A program made the translations under genes and the position numbers. This document shows, in pieces, positions 35,475-42,999 of a stretch of 64,000 nt of DNA (within the stretch, counting starts at the first letter, position 1; every line of letters begins with the position of its first letter). The notes under the pieces were generated by a model. That model was given only the letters and a program-made list of their open reading frames with translations, searched no databases and was not told the origin of the DNA. Origin of the DNA: Chryseobacterium polytrichastri (GTDB lineage: Bacteria; Bacteroidota; Bacteroidia; Flavobacteriales; Weeksellaceae); NCBI RefSeq assembly GCF_900142445.1, contig NZ_FRAV01000002.1:62001-126000 (forward strand), given 5' to 3'.

Positions 35475-37511
35475 TTATCCAATCTCAATACCGTTTTCAA
35501 CATGAGAATCATCTGGAGTTACGAAAGATAACTTACCGTCTGGTTTTGTTGTTAATAGCAACATTCCCTGAGATTCAATTCCTCTGATTTTTCTTGGAGC
35601 AAGGTTTAATAAAATCATAACCTGCTTTCCGATAATTTCTTCCGGAGTGAAACTTTCTGCAATCCCTGAAACTACTGTTCTTACGTCAACACCAGTATCA
35701 ACAGTCAATTTTAATAATTTATCAGCTTTCTCAACTTTTTCAGCTTCAATAATAGTAGCTGTTCTTAAATCGATTTTCGTGAAATCATCAAAAGTTATTT
35801 CCTCTTTCATAGGATTTGCGTTAGGGTTTGTTTTTTTATTGTTTTGTTTTGTATCCTCTAATTTTTGAATCTGAGCTTCGATTACATCGTCCTCGATTTT
35901 ATTAAATAAAAGAGGTGCTTCTTCAATTTTATGACCAATTTCAATATGAATTTCAGAGTTTTGTATATCGCTCCAATTTTTCTTTTCAATATTAAAATAT
36001 CCAAATAATTTATCGGCAGTAAATGGCATAAATGGTTCGCATAATTGAGCTGTTACCGCTGCAATTTGTGCTCCAACAAACATTGCTTGACCTGCAACAT
36101 TAATATCATCTTTTATTGTTTTCCATGGTTCAGCATTTTGAAGATATAAGTTACCGTAATCTACTAAGGCCATAAATGCATTTAATGCATTTCTAAACTC
36201 ATACTTCTCTAAATAATTTTGTACATCATTTACTGCAGTATTTATAGCATTCCTACTTTCATCATCTAAAATACCATTAGGCACTTTACCTTCAAAATTT
36301 TTATTTGTAAAAGAAATAACTCTATTAATGAAGTTTCCGAATTTATTTACTAATTCTGAATTATTTTTAGTCTGGAAATCTTTCCAAGTAAAATTATTAT
36401 CCTTTGTTTCAGGAGCAGAAGAAAGTAAGGCATATCTTAATACATCTTGCTGTCCAGGGAAATCCTGAACATATTCATGTGCCCAAACTGCCCAGTTTCT
36501 TGAGGTTGAAATTTTATCGTTTTCAAGATTCAGGAATTCAAAAGCCGGAACATTGGTTGGCATGATATAATCTCCGTGAGCCTTCATCATCGCAGGAAAA
36601 ATAATACAGTGGAATACAATATTATCTTTTCCGATAAAGTGAACTAAATCACTGTTTTCGCTTTGCCAGTAATCTTTCCAGTCTTTTCCGTTTTTCGCAG
36701 CCCATTCTTTAGTGAAAGAAATATATCCAATAGGAGCATCAAACCAAACATATAGTACTTTTCCGTCCGCATTTGGAAGTGGAACAGGAACTCCCCAGTT
36801 TAGATCTCTGGTCATTGCACGCGGTTTTAACCCATCGTTTAACCAAGACTTAACCTGTCCGTAAACGTTAGGTTTCCAATCGTCTTTATGACCTTCAATA
36901 ATCCATTCATTAAGGAAATCTTCATATTCGTTTAATGGAAGATACCAGTTTTTCGTTTCTTTAAGAATCGGAACATTTCCGCTTAACATTGATTTTGGAT
37001 TGATCAATTCTGATGGAGAAAGGGTAGAACCACATTTCTCGCACTGATCTCCATACGCATTTTCGTTTCCACAATTAGGGCAAGTTCCAACGATATATCG
37101 GTCAGCTAAAAATTCATTAGCCTGCTCATCAAAATACTGCTCAGAAACTTCTTCTGTAAATTTCCCTTTTTCGTAAAGAACTTTAAAGAAATCCTGACTC
37201 GTGTCATGATGATTTTTAGAAGTTGTTCTGGAATATTCATCAAAAGAGATCCCAAGATCTGAGAACGATTTTTTGATGATCTCGTGGTATTTGTCTACAA
37301 TATCTTGTGGAGTAACTCCTTCTTTTTTTGCTCTGATGGTGATAGGAATTCCGTGCTCATCTGAACCACAGATAAACGCTACATCTTTTCCTGATCTTCT
37401 CTGAAATCTTGCGTAAACATCCGCAGGAATATAAACACCTGCCAAATGTCCTATATGAACCGGTCCGTTTGCATAAGGCAAAGCTGCCGTAATCATCTTT
37501 CTGTTTGACAT
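35475..37511 (-). CDS. metG: Methionine-tRNA ligase
   Basis: Charges tRNA-Met. The 678-residue protein carries the HIGH motif (residues 19-22), a zinc site of four cysteines (144, 147, 157, 160), the KMSKS motif as KISTS (333-337) and an EMAP-type tRNA-binding domain at the carboxy terminus (about 575-678, starting DFTKIDLRTATIIEAEKVE). The KISTS variant keeps the first lysine. This is the long dimeric MetRS type. A TATCTTTG -7 box lies just upstream on the minus strand (37532-37539). Confidence 0.96.
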   Translation of the reverse strand: MSNRKMITAALPYANGPVHIGHLAGVYIPADVYARFQRRSGKDVAFICGSDEHGIPITIRAKKEGVTPQDIVDKYHEIIKKSFSDLGISFDEYSRTTSKNHHDTSQDFFKVLYEKGKFTEEVSEQYFDEQANEFLADRYIVGTCPNCGNENAYGDQCEKCGSTLSPSELINPKSMLSGNVPILKETKNWYLPLNEYEDFLNEWIIEGHKDDWKPNVYGQVKSWLNDGLKPRAMTRDLNWGVPVPLPNADGKVLYVWFDAPIGYISFTKEWAAKNGKDWKDYWQSENSDLVHFIGKDNIVFHCIIFPAMMKAHGDYIMPTNVPAFEFLNLENDKISTSRNWAVWAHEYVQDFPGQQDVLRYALLSSAPETKDNNFTWKDFQTKNNSELVNKFGNFINRVISFTNKNFEGKVPNGILDDESRNAINTAVNDVQNYLEKYEFRNALNAFMALVDYGNLYLQNAEPWKTIKDDINVAGQAMFVGAQIAAVTAQLCEPFMPFTADKLFGYFNIEKKNWSDIQNSEIHIEIGHKIEEAPLLFNKIEDDVIEAQIQKLEDTKQNNKKTNPNANPMKEEITFDDFTKIDLRTATIIEAEKVEKADKLLKLTVDTGVDVRTVVSGIAESFTPEEIIGKQVMILLNLAPRKIRGIESQGMLLLTTKPDGKLSFVTPDDSHVENGIEIG

Positions 37512-37725
37512 TTATAGTAAAATTTTATCTGCAAAGATAAGAATTATCTCCCGAAAACTGTTGTTGGTCTACATTTAAAGTTAAAGTTTTACCATGAGAT
37601 GATGCGTATTATTTTAATGCTCATTACGTTGGTGTGTAGTAAAAACAGATTTTGTTGAGCTTCCTATCAATTTACAAAATCATTTGAAAGGTTTCACCCA
37701 AAATGATCATTTTAAAATAAATAGC
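37512..37725. other. Intergenic region at the edge of the T6SS island
   Basis: It contains the metG -7 element and otherwise shows no gene on either strand that I can support. It marks the junction between housekeeping genes and the effector island. Confidence 0.45.
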
Positions 37726-37890
37726 TTAAGAGTCTCTAAATAACATAATAATTAAAAAGGAAATAATGAAGTAACAAATGAAAGGGTATATAATGTATTT
37801 TCTATTTTGCTTTTTAAAAAATGTTATTACTGCATCTACCAATAAACCTATGAATATAAGAGGTATTCCAACAAACATTGTTGGTAACAT
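37726..37890 (-). CDS. Small membrane protein, about 54 residues
   Basis: A short reading frame that starts MLPTMFVGIPLIFIG and has two hydrophobic segments separated by a basic loop (FFKKQNRKY). It begins 11 bp downstream of the 134-residue membrane protein gene on the same strand, which supports cotranscription. The family is unknown. It could be a further small immunity protein at the end of the effector island, but that is only positional inference. Confidence 0.5.
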   Translation of the reverse strand: MLPTMFVGIPLIFIGLLVDAVITFFKKQNRKYIIYPFICYFIISFLIIMLFRDS

Positions 37891-37901
37891 CTTCGGATTA
37901 C

Positions 37902-38306
37902 CTAAGCAAGATCTATGATTCTCAATAAAAATTTGACCATAGGCGCAAAACCCAAATAAAATAATTGAAATAATAAAAATTCTTTATTGTAATAATTTGT
38001 TATATCTAAATTTTTATCTTTTATTTCTTGTGGAGAATATTCGAAATTTATAGAAATATCTATTGTTTCTGTATTCTCATTAATCAATTTAATTTTCTTC
38101 AAATGAGTCTCAACAAATTCTTGCGTTTGTAAAGTTTGATTATGATGGGATGAAGAACTCCATAACGATTTTAATAAGAAAAGATAGAGGATAGATGAGA
38201 TCATAAAAAATAGTAGGGATATTCCTATTTTTCTTTTAAAATTCCATTTAGTTATGCTAATTAACAGAATGATAAGGATTACAAAAATGATGAAATATAT
38301 GTTCAT
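37902..38306 (-). CDS. Hypothetical membrane protein
   Basis: 134 residues with two membrane helices at the amino terminus (about 2-18 and 27-47), an extracytoplasmic stretch of about 60 residues (SSSSHHNQTLQTQEFVETH onwards, with an ENTETIDISINFEYSP strand region) and a final hydrophobic segment. No family recognised. It is the last normal-sized gene of the minus-strand T6SS effector and lipoprotein array, so an immunity function is possible but unproven. Confidence 0.55.
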   Translation of the reverse strand: MNIYFIIFVILIILLISITKWNFKRKIGISLLFFMISSILYLFLLKSLWSSSSHHNQTLQTQEFVETHLKKIKLINENTETIDISINFEYSPQEIKDKNLDITNYYNKEFLLFQLFYLGFAPMVKFLLRIIDLA

Positions 38307-38324
38307 AGTACATTGAGATAATTA

Positions 38325-38624
38325 TCAATATTTTATTTTTTTCAAATAGAAAATATGTCCATTAAAACATTTTCCATTAGGCTTACATCCATATTTGGCA
38401 AGGGTGTCTATTTTATATCCTTCTTTTGTAACAATTAGATGTCCACATTCTGAAAATGAAAATTAACCTTCTTGATTTGTGTTTGTTTTATTAACTGAAT
38501 TTCTTAAATCTTGGATTTGCGCATTCTGTATGGGCGTTTTATTTTCCAGATCATATATGTACCCGTATTGTTTAGAACAAGTGCTAAAGCTAAATAGGAG
38601 AATTGAAAAGCAAATTATTTTCAC
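38325..38624 (-). pseudogene. Lipoprotein pseudogene with an in-frame stop
   Basis: Read from GTG at 38624, the frame encodes a lipoprotein signal with STCSKQ as lipobox region and GYIYDLENKTPIQNAQI, closely like the lipoproteins at 39697 and 40489. Codon 54 (38463-38465) is TAA. The same frame then continues with FSFSECGHLIVTKEGYKID and ends at 38325. In the paralogues the residue at this point is Tyr, Phe or His before Phe, so a Tyr codon to TAA change is likely. The two halves are otherwise intact, which suggests recent decay. Confidence 0.75.
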
Positions 38625-38630
38625 TTGGAT

Positions 38631-38999
38631 TTAATGTGTAGATTTTAATTTTATTGTGTCAACTTTTTTTGTTCCTGTTGTGAAGCCATGCCTAGTTCCG
38701 TCTACTAATTTATAATTTGAATAGCCTAGCTTTGAAAACTCTAGTAAATATTCTCTCGATCGACCTTCTAAAGATATTACATTATATCCCTCCTTGATCA
38801 TAGTAAAGGTATATTTACCTGAGTCATCTGTTTTGGTTTTCTCTTCACGACTTTCACCGGAATATTTTACGATGACATTTGGAATCGCTTTATTACTAAT
38901 AGAATCTAAAACATAGCCACTTATATGAGGTCTCATAACTGCTTTTCTACAAGAGATATCGAGGCTTACAATAATAATTATAAATGCTGATTTTTTAAT
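38631..38999 (-). CDS. Carboxypeptidase-regulatory-like lipoprotein with a non-ATG start
   Basis: About 122 residues if read from an ATT codon at 38999 (IKKSAFIIIIVSLDISCRK); lipobox DISC. The mature part is a single CarboxypepD_reg-like beta sandwich: ISGYVLDSISNKAIPNVIVKYSG, DDSGKYTFT, LEFSKLGYSNYKL. An in-frame ATG at 39053 would add 18 residues that are not signal-like. The DNA upstream of this gene aligns with the DNA upstream of the paralogue at 39435 and puts ATT here against ATG there. The gene may have lost its start codon or use ATT. Confidence 0.6.
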   Translation of the reverse strand: MKKSAFIIIIVSLDISCRKAVMRPHISGYVLDSISNKAIPNVIVKYSGESREEKTKTDDSGKYTFTMIKEGYNVISLEGRSREYLLEFSKLGYSNYKLVDGTRHGFTTGTKKVDTIKLKSTH

Positions 39000-39087
39000 C
39001 GTGCTCTCATTTTTATTGATTGATAGTAATGTATCATTATTAAATATCAACAAATAAAAGCTTGATTTATAATGATTCTACAATATG

Positions 39088-39435
39088 CTAGAATTTCTTT
39101 AAAAATATTGAATCCCTTTTGTAAGTGTCATTTGTGCTACCATAAATTTCGATAGTATCAGTTATGTATCCTTCTTTTTTCAAAAAAATTAAAATTGCTA
39201 GATTACGAGATTCCAATCCAAGGCTTAATTGAGTTAATTTATCTACTTTAAAGTAGCCTTTTGTAGAAGTTTTAGTTAGAATAACATTTTTACCATCTAA
39301 TAATTGAGTTATTTCTACATTGTTGATTGGTGCTTTGGTACTAAAATCATATACATAACATTCCATACTTATTCTTTGTGTATCTTTTGCACATGATAAA
39401 ATAGTAAACGTTAATAGAAAGAGTAATTTTTTCAT
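39088..39435 (-). CDS. Carboxypeptidase-regulatory-like lipoprotein, candidate immunity protein
   Basis: 115 residues. The signal MKKLLFLLTFTILSCAK has the lipobox cysteine at residue 15. The mature domain, CYVYDFSTKAPINNVEI followed by TSTKGYFKVDKL and LKKEGYITDTIEI, is the same small beta-sandwich type as its neighbours. It is one of five intact or broken paralogues in a row behind a protease effector. A periplasmic immunity role is inferred from that arrangement. Confidence 0.7.
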   Translation of the reverse strand: MKKLLFLLTFTILSCAKDTQRISMECYVYDFSTKAPINNVEITQLLDGKNVILTKTSTKGYFKVDKLTQLSLGLESRNLAILIFLKKEGYITDTIEIYGSTNDTYKRDSIFLKKF

Positions 39436-39468
39436 CGTAATCCAATTTTTGATAATGATAATGTATCA

Positions 39469-39603
39469 TTATTTAATATTAACAAACAAAGTATCTTTCT
39501 TGCCTTCAAGAAATGAATAATTAACTTTTTAACCATGTTGTGTCCATATTGTTTTCAATGTATCAATTGGTTTATTGTGACTTTCCCCGATATATGGAAT
39601 AGT
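39469..39603 (-). pseudogene. Carboxy-terminal remnant of a lipoprotein gene
   Basis: A 45-codon frame, reading IDTLKTIWTQHG, then TAA (39529-39531), then KVNYSFLEGKKDTLFV, aligns with the carboxy terminus of the lipoprotein at 40489-40836 (TDTVVTVWSQNGEKIKYRF and so on). The stop replaces a Glu codon (GAA to TAA). The 5' part of the gene is gone. It lies between two intact paralogues. Confidence 0.65.
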
Positions 39604-39696
39604 CTAAAGTAGAGGGGTTTATATTTTCTGACTATTATTGATGAATTCATCTGGTATTAAATTCCATTTCATAAATAAACTTTACAGATTATTTAT

Positions 39697-40032
39697 TTAA
39701 AAAATAGAATCTCTATCTTTCTTTTTTAACATGTATATAATATCTCCTTTAAATAATTCTTTTTGCCTTTCTCCATTTTGAATTTGGATAGAAGAGATAG
39801 TATCTGTGTGATATAAATCTTTTTGAAAAACTAAAGTAGAAGAAATGTTATTGTTTTTTTGTATTTTAAAATGTCCTTTTTTATCTGTAATAGTTTTAAA
39901 ATCAGTGGATAAATCTAAAATTTGCACTCCTAATATTGGCTTTTTAGTAATACCATCATATATATATCCTTCGTAATGTTTTGATTTACAGCCCGTAAAT
40001 AATATTATAATAAATAACAGTAATAATTTCAT
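39697..40032 (-). CDS. Carboxypeptidase-regulatory-like lipoprotein, candidate immunity protein
   Basis: 111 residues. Signal MKLLLLFIIILFTGCKS, lipobox cysteine at residue 15, then EGYIYDGITKKPILGVQIL, DKKGHFKIQ and a final IIYMLKKK. It is homologous to the proteins at 40489 and 39088. Its start overlaps the stop of the orphan protease module (40029) by 4 bp, an ATGA junction, which implies translational coupling. This is the same arrangement as the larger effector and its lipoprotein upstream. Confidence 0.75.
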   Translation of the reverse strand: MKLLLLFIIILFTGCKSKHYEGYIYDGITKKPILGVQILDLSTDFKTITDKKGHFKIQKNNNISSTLVFQKDLYHTDTISSIQIQNGERQKELFKGDIIYMLKKKDRDSIF

Positions 40033-40481
40033 GATATTTCAATTTTTGTTAACCATAATAAGCTTAATACATCTTTTTCAGCTGCTATACTTCTTAGGAA
40101 ATAATTAGGTTGTTTATGTTCATCTCCTAAAACATTACTATTGTAATAGGGCATTAAATCGATTTCGCCATTCATTGGTAATTCCGGAGCATCATTTTTT
40201 GTATGCTGGTCAAATGAATAAACTTCAGAACTTCCTTTGTGTCCATAAGAATATTCGGTTCCACCATAAGATTTTAATCTTTCATGTCCTAATTCATTAG
40301 CAGATGTATCTTTGAAATTTAAATCTGCTATGTCACTTTTTCGATAATGCCAACCTTTAGTTATATCATTTTTTGAATCTGGATAATATGTATAGCCAAC
40401 TTTATAATATAATTCTCTATGCAATTCCCAGTTATAGGAACGATTAACGTTTATAAAATAAATTGGATTTGATGCTATCAT
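40029..40481 (-). CDS. Orphan effector module, degenerate zinc-protease domain
   Basis: 150 residues with no signal peptide. It aligns with the last 130 or so residues of the effector at 40833-42359: ETSAHEIGHE there corresponds to DTSANELGHE here, followed in both by YGGT.YSYGHK, GEIDLMPYY and EKDVL.L.WLTKI. The first zinc histidine is replaced by Asn62, while Glu63, His66 and His81 remain, so catalysis is probably lost. No VgrG or carrier domain is attached. It starts 7 bp after the previous lipoprotein stop and may be a displaced toxin tip. Confidence 0.7.
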   Translation of the reverse strand: MIASNPIYFINVNRSYNWELHRELYYKVGYTYYPDSKNDITKGWHYRKSDIADLNFKDTSANELGHERLKSYGGTEYSYGHKGSSEVYSFDQHTKNDAPELPMNGEIDLMPYYNSNVLGDEHKQPNYFLRSIAAEKDVLSLLWLTKIEIS

Positions 40482-40488
40482 TCCTTTT

Positions 40489-40836
40489 TCATCTTGAATA
40501 TATTCTACTCATATATAAAGTATCATGATTTTCCCCCACAAATCTATATTTTATTTTTTCACCATTCTGTGACCATACAGTAACAACAGTATCTGTTTTG
40601 TAGTTTTTGAGAATAAAAATAAGATCTCCTAGGGATTCAGTATCATTGTTGATTTTAAAAAAGCCGTTTTTATCACTTGATGTTGATTTATAATTAGTTT
40701 TAAAGTTTTCTTTTATATATACTTGACTGAGAGGTTTATTTGAAGTTTTATCATATATATATCCACTATAAAAATCTGATGATTTAGAACAGCTTAGAAA
40801 TAATAAAATAATTGATATAAAGACTATTTTTCTCAT
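40489..40836 (-). CDS. Carboxypeptidase-regulatory-like lipoprotein, candidate immunity to the HEIGH effector
   Basis: 115 residues. Signal MRKIVFISIILLFLSCSK, lipobox cysteine at residue 16, then SGYIYDKTSNKPLSQVYI, SSDKNGFFKIN and a carboxy-terminal VWSQNGEKIKYRF. The ATG overlaps the stop of the 508-residue effector by 4 bp (ATGA). Tight coupling, small size and export by the Lgt/Lsp route suit a periplasmic immunity protein. This is inferred from arrangement and not from any known immunity family. Confidence 0.75.
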   Translation of the reverse strand: MRKIVFISIILLFLSCSKSSDFYSGYIYDKTSNKPLSQVYIKENFKTNYKSTSSDKNGFFKINNDTESLGDLIFILKNYKTDTVVTVWSQNGEKIKYRFVGENHDTLYMSRIYSR

Positions 40837-42359
40837 TTTATACTAATTTTAGTTAACCAAATTAATCCTAGAACATCCTTTTCTGATACTACAATTCTCT
40901 TCCTTTCACTATAATCTAACCAATCTGTATAATAAGGCATTAGATCAATTTCACCCGTTTTTGGATAAGGAATTGCATTTGAATTTTCATATTGAAAAAC
41001 GGGATTTACTGTTTCCTTGTGACCATAAGAATAAATTGTTCCACCGTATTTTTTTATTATTTCATGGCCTATTTCATGTGCAGAAGTCTCTTTAAACTCA
41101 ATATCTTCATTAGATTCATCTCTATATCTCCAATTATTTTTTTTATAAAACTCATACCATTCTAATGAATAAATATAACCGATATTGTAACATATAGCTT
41201 GTCTTGAAAAAATGTTTCCCCCAATCGTTAAAGGATCTTTTATAGATCCGGGGTTACCAGATCGCATCCAATTCCCATTTGTATTATATACCAATTCTAT
41301 TGTTCCTATTGTATTCTTATTGCTTTGTATAGAATTTAAATAAAATTCATAAGATTCTCTAATGATTTTTAAATCTTTTGCAACAGCATGATTTTGATTT
41401 CTTCCCCAATGATAATTTAATCCTTCTATTGAAAGTTTTTCTAAGTCCTTATAAGTTCGTGTTCTATATTTTATTGGTTCCTTTCCCCATTTTGAAATTA
41501 CTTTTTTAGGTACCTTTTCCCAATCATATTTAATCTCATATTCCTTAGCAGGGTATGTAGATGATACCGGACCAACATGTTGACCAAGCCCTTCTTCTCC
41601 ACCATCTTTTAAGTTTACACGTAAAGTTGTATCTATTCTTTTATTTTTTTTATCAATCTTTACATCTACCCAATTTACCTCGCTATAATTTGTCGTAAAT
41701 TCTACTTCTTTGGTTTTTTCTTTGCCATTTTTTTTAGCAACAATCACGGCTTTTAGTTTCTTATTATCAAACTTAGTACTGTCATAGATTTCATTATTAT
41801 CAAAACCGTCCCAAAAGATTACATACGAGCCTATTTTTGTATAATCGCCCGACATAATATTATAAGGATCAAAAACGCTTTTCCAATCCCATGCTTTTTT
41901 GGGTTGTAGAGGATCGTTTTTGGGCTTCTTTTTCATCAGATCTTGTGCTAATAAGGGTATCTGTCTTGATGGAACTACTACTTCAGGTAAATTTTTCACA
42001 GCATACAATGTACTGCCATCTTCATTTAAAATTTTAAAATCTAATGAGTCTATATTGCCTAACATGAGTGAATAGTCGAAAACAAAATGAGCATTTTCAT
42101 AATTACCTTTAAAATCTAAGATACCAAAAGGAACAACAGTAGAGTAGGCTTTGTCTCTTTTTAGTGAAAGCTTGATTTCAAAGTCATCATTTACCTCACT
42201 ACCTTTTCTCTCAAAGTTATTATAAATTATTCCATTTTCATTTCCTTTTTCTCGAATTTCACCAGCGGCATTGGAAACAATATGTCCCTCAGTAGACATA
42301 TTGTGGTCTCCATGAGTAATTTTTACATATTTTCCTTTTACAATTCTTATTCTGGACAT
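40833..42359 (-). CDS. Putative T6SS effector with HEIGH zinc-metallopeptidase domain
   Basis: 508 residues without a signal peptide, starting 2 bp after a VgrG carboxy-terminal fragment. The first 60 residues (MSRIRIVKGKYVKITHGDHN and onwards) look like a carrier module that docks to VgrG, as in the 514-residue effector. The middle (about 60-300) is beta-rich. The last 190 residues hold ETSAHEIGHE, with His428, Glu429 and His432 as zinc site and general base, His447 in YSYGHK as a possible third ligand, and GEIDLMPYY, which could serve as a Met-turn. This is a zincin-like protease by motif. The target in prey cells is unknown. Confidence 0.72.
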   Translation of the reverse strand: MSRIRIVKGKYVKITHGDHNMSTEGHIVSNAAGEIREKGNENGIIYNNFERKGSEVNDDFEIKLSLKRDKAYSTVVPFGILDFKGNYENAHFVFDYSLMLGNIDSLDFKILNEDGSTLYAVKNLPEVVVPSRQIPLLAQDLMKKKPKNDPLQPKKAWDWKSVFDPYNIMSGDYTKIGSYVIFWDGFDNNEIYDSTKFDNKKLKAVIVAKKNGKEKTKEVEFTTNYSEVNWVDVKIDKKNKRIDTTLRVNLKDGGEEGLGQHVGPVSSTYPAKEYEIKYDWEKVPKKVISKWGKEPIKYRTRTYKDLEKLSIEGLNYHWGRNQNHAVAKDLKIIRESYEFYLNSIQSNKNTIGTIELVYNTNGNWMRSGNPGSIKDPLTIGGNIFSRQAICYNIGYIYSLEWYEFYKKNNWRYRDESNEDIEFKETSAHEIGHEIIKKYGGTIYSYGHKETVNPVFQYENSNAIPYPKTGEIDLMPYYTDWLDYSERKRIVVSEKDVLGLIWLTKISIK

Positions 42360-42361
42360 GG

Positions 42362-42934
42362 CTAATGGTTTTTACTTTTTTCTCCGCTATTATTTTTTAC
42401 TTCCAATTGAGCATTTTTATTAATGCTTTTATTAGAACTTAGTTCCATATCTTCATGAGATATTTCATTTCTATCCTGCTTTGTCTCACTATGTACCTCA
42501 CCTTCTATCATTTCTGTAAGCTTTCCGGTGATAAAAATATTGGCATCTCCAATAACAGAAGTTGTTTTGATGGCACCTACGCTTTCTGCATGGTTCATTC
42601 CGATATTGTCAGATTTGTTCATGCCTACCGTAGTATTCATATTTTCAGAAGCATTGATATTGATGTTTTTTGCGGTAATAGTAATGGTTTCCGGAGCGGT
42701 GATATTAATGTTTTTTCCAACGGTGTCCAGATGGATCTCGTTTCCGCTCTTGTCAGAGATAATAATACTTTCGTCTTCTGTAAAGACTACTTTATGTCCA
42801 CTTCTTGTCTGAATCGACTTTACTTTATTATCGATTCCTCCCCCTAAACCTGTCCCTCCATGGAACATTCCACCCATCACAAAAGGTCTGTCGGGATGTC
42901 CGTGTTGGAAATTAACCACCACTTGATTATCCAA
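42362..42934 (-). pseudogene. VgrG carboxy-terminal fragment, unit 3
   Basis: An open frame of 190 codons with no natural start: TTG at 42934 comes right after a stop. It begins in the QVVVNFQHGHPDRPFVMGG part of VgrG, runs through the needle-like repeats (NINITAPETITI, ASENMNT) and ends NNSGEKSKNH. The first 241 bp (42687-42927) are nearly identical to 48472-48712 of the intact vgrG, after which the two diverge. The fragment looks like a cassette landing site left by recombination. Whether it is ever joined to a full VgrG is unknown. Confidence 0.75.
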
Positions 42935-42999
42935 TTAATAGTTGTATATAAAATACTTAAATAATGTTATTTTGTTAAAAGTTTTTGTTAATTTTAACT

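Noticed and set aside
42455..42847. 130-codon open frame on the plus strand opposite the VgrG fragment
   Set aside because: The minus-strand frame has clear VgrG homology. The same antisense frames appear opposite the intact vgrG, as expected for a shadow.
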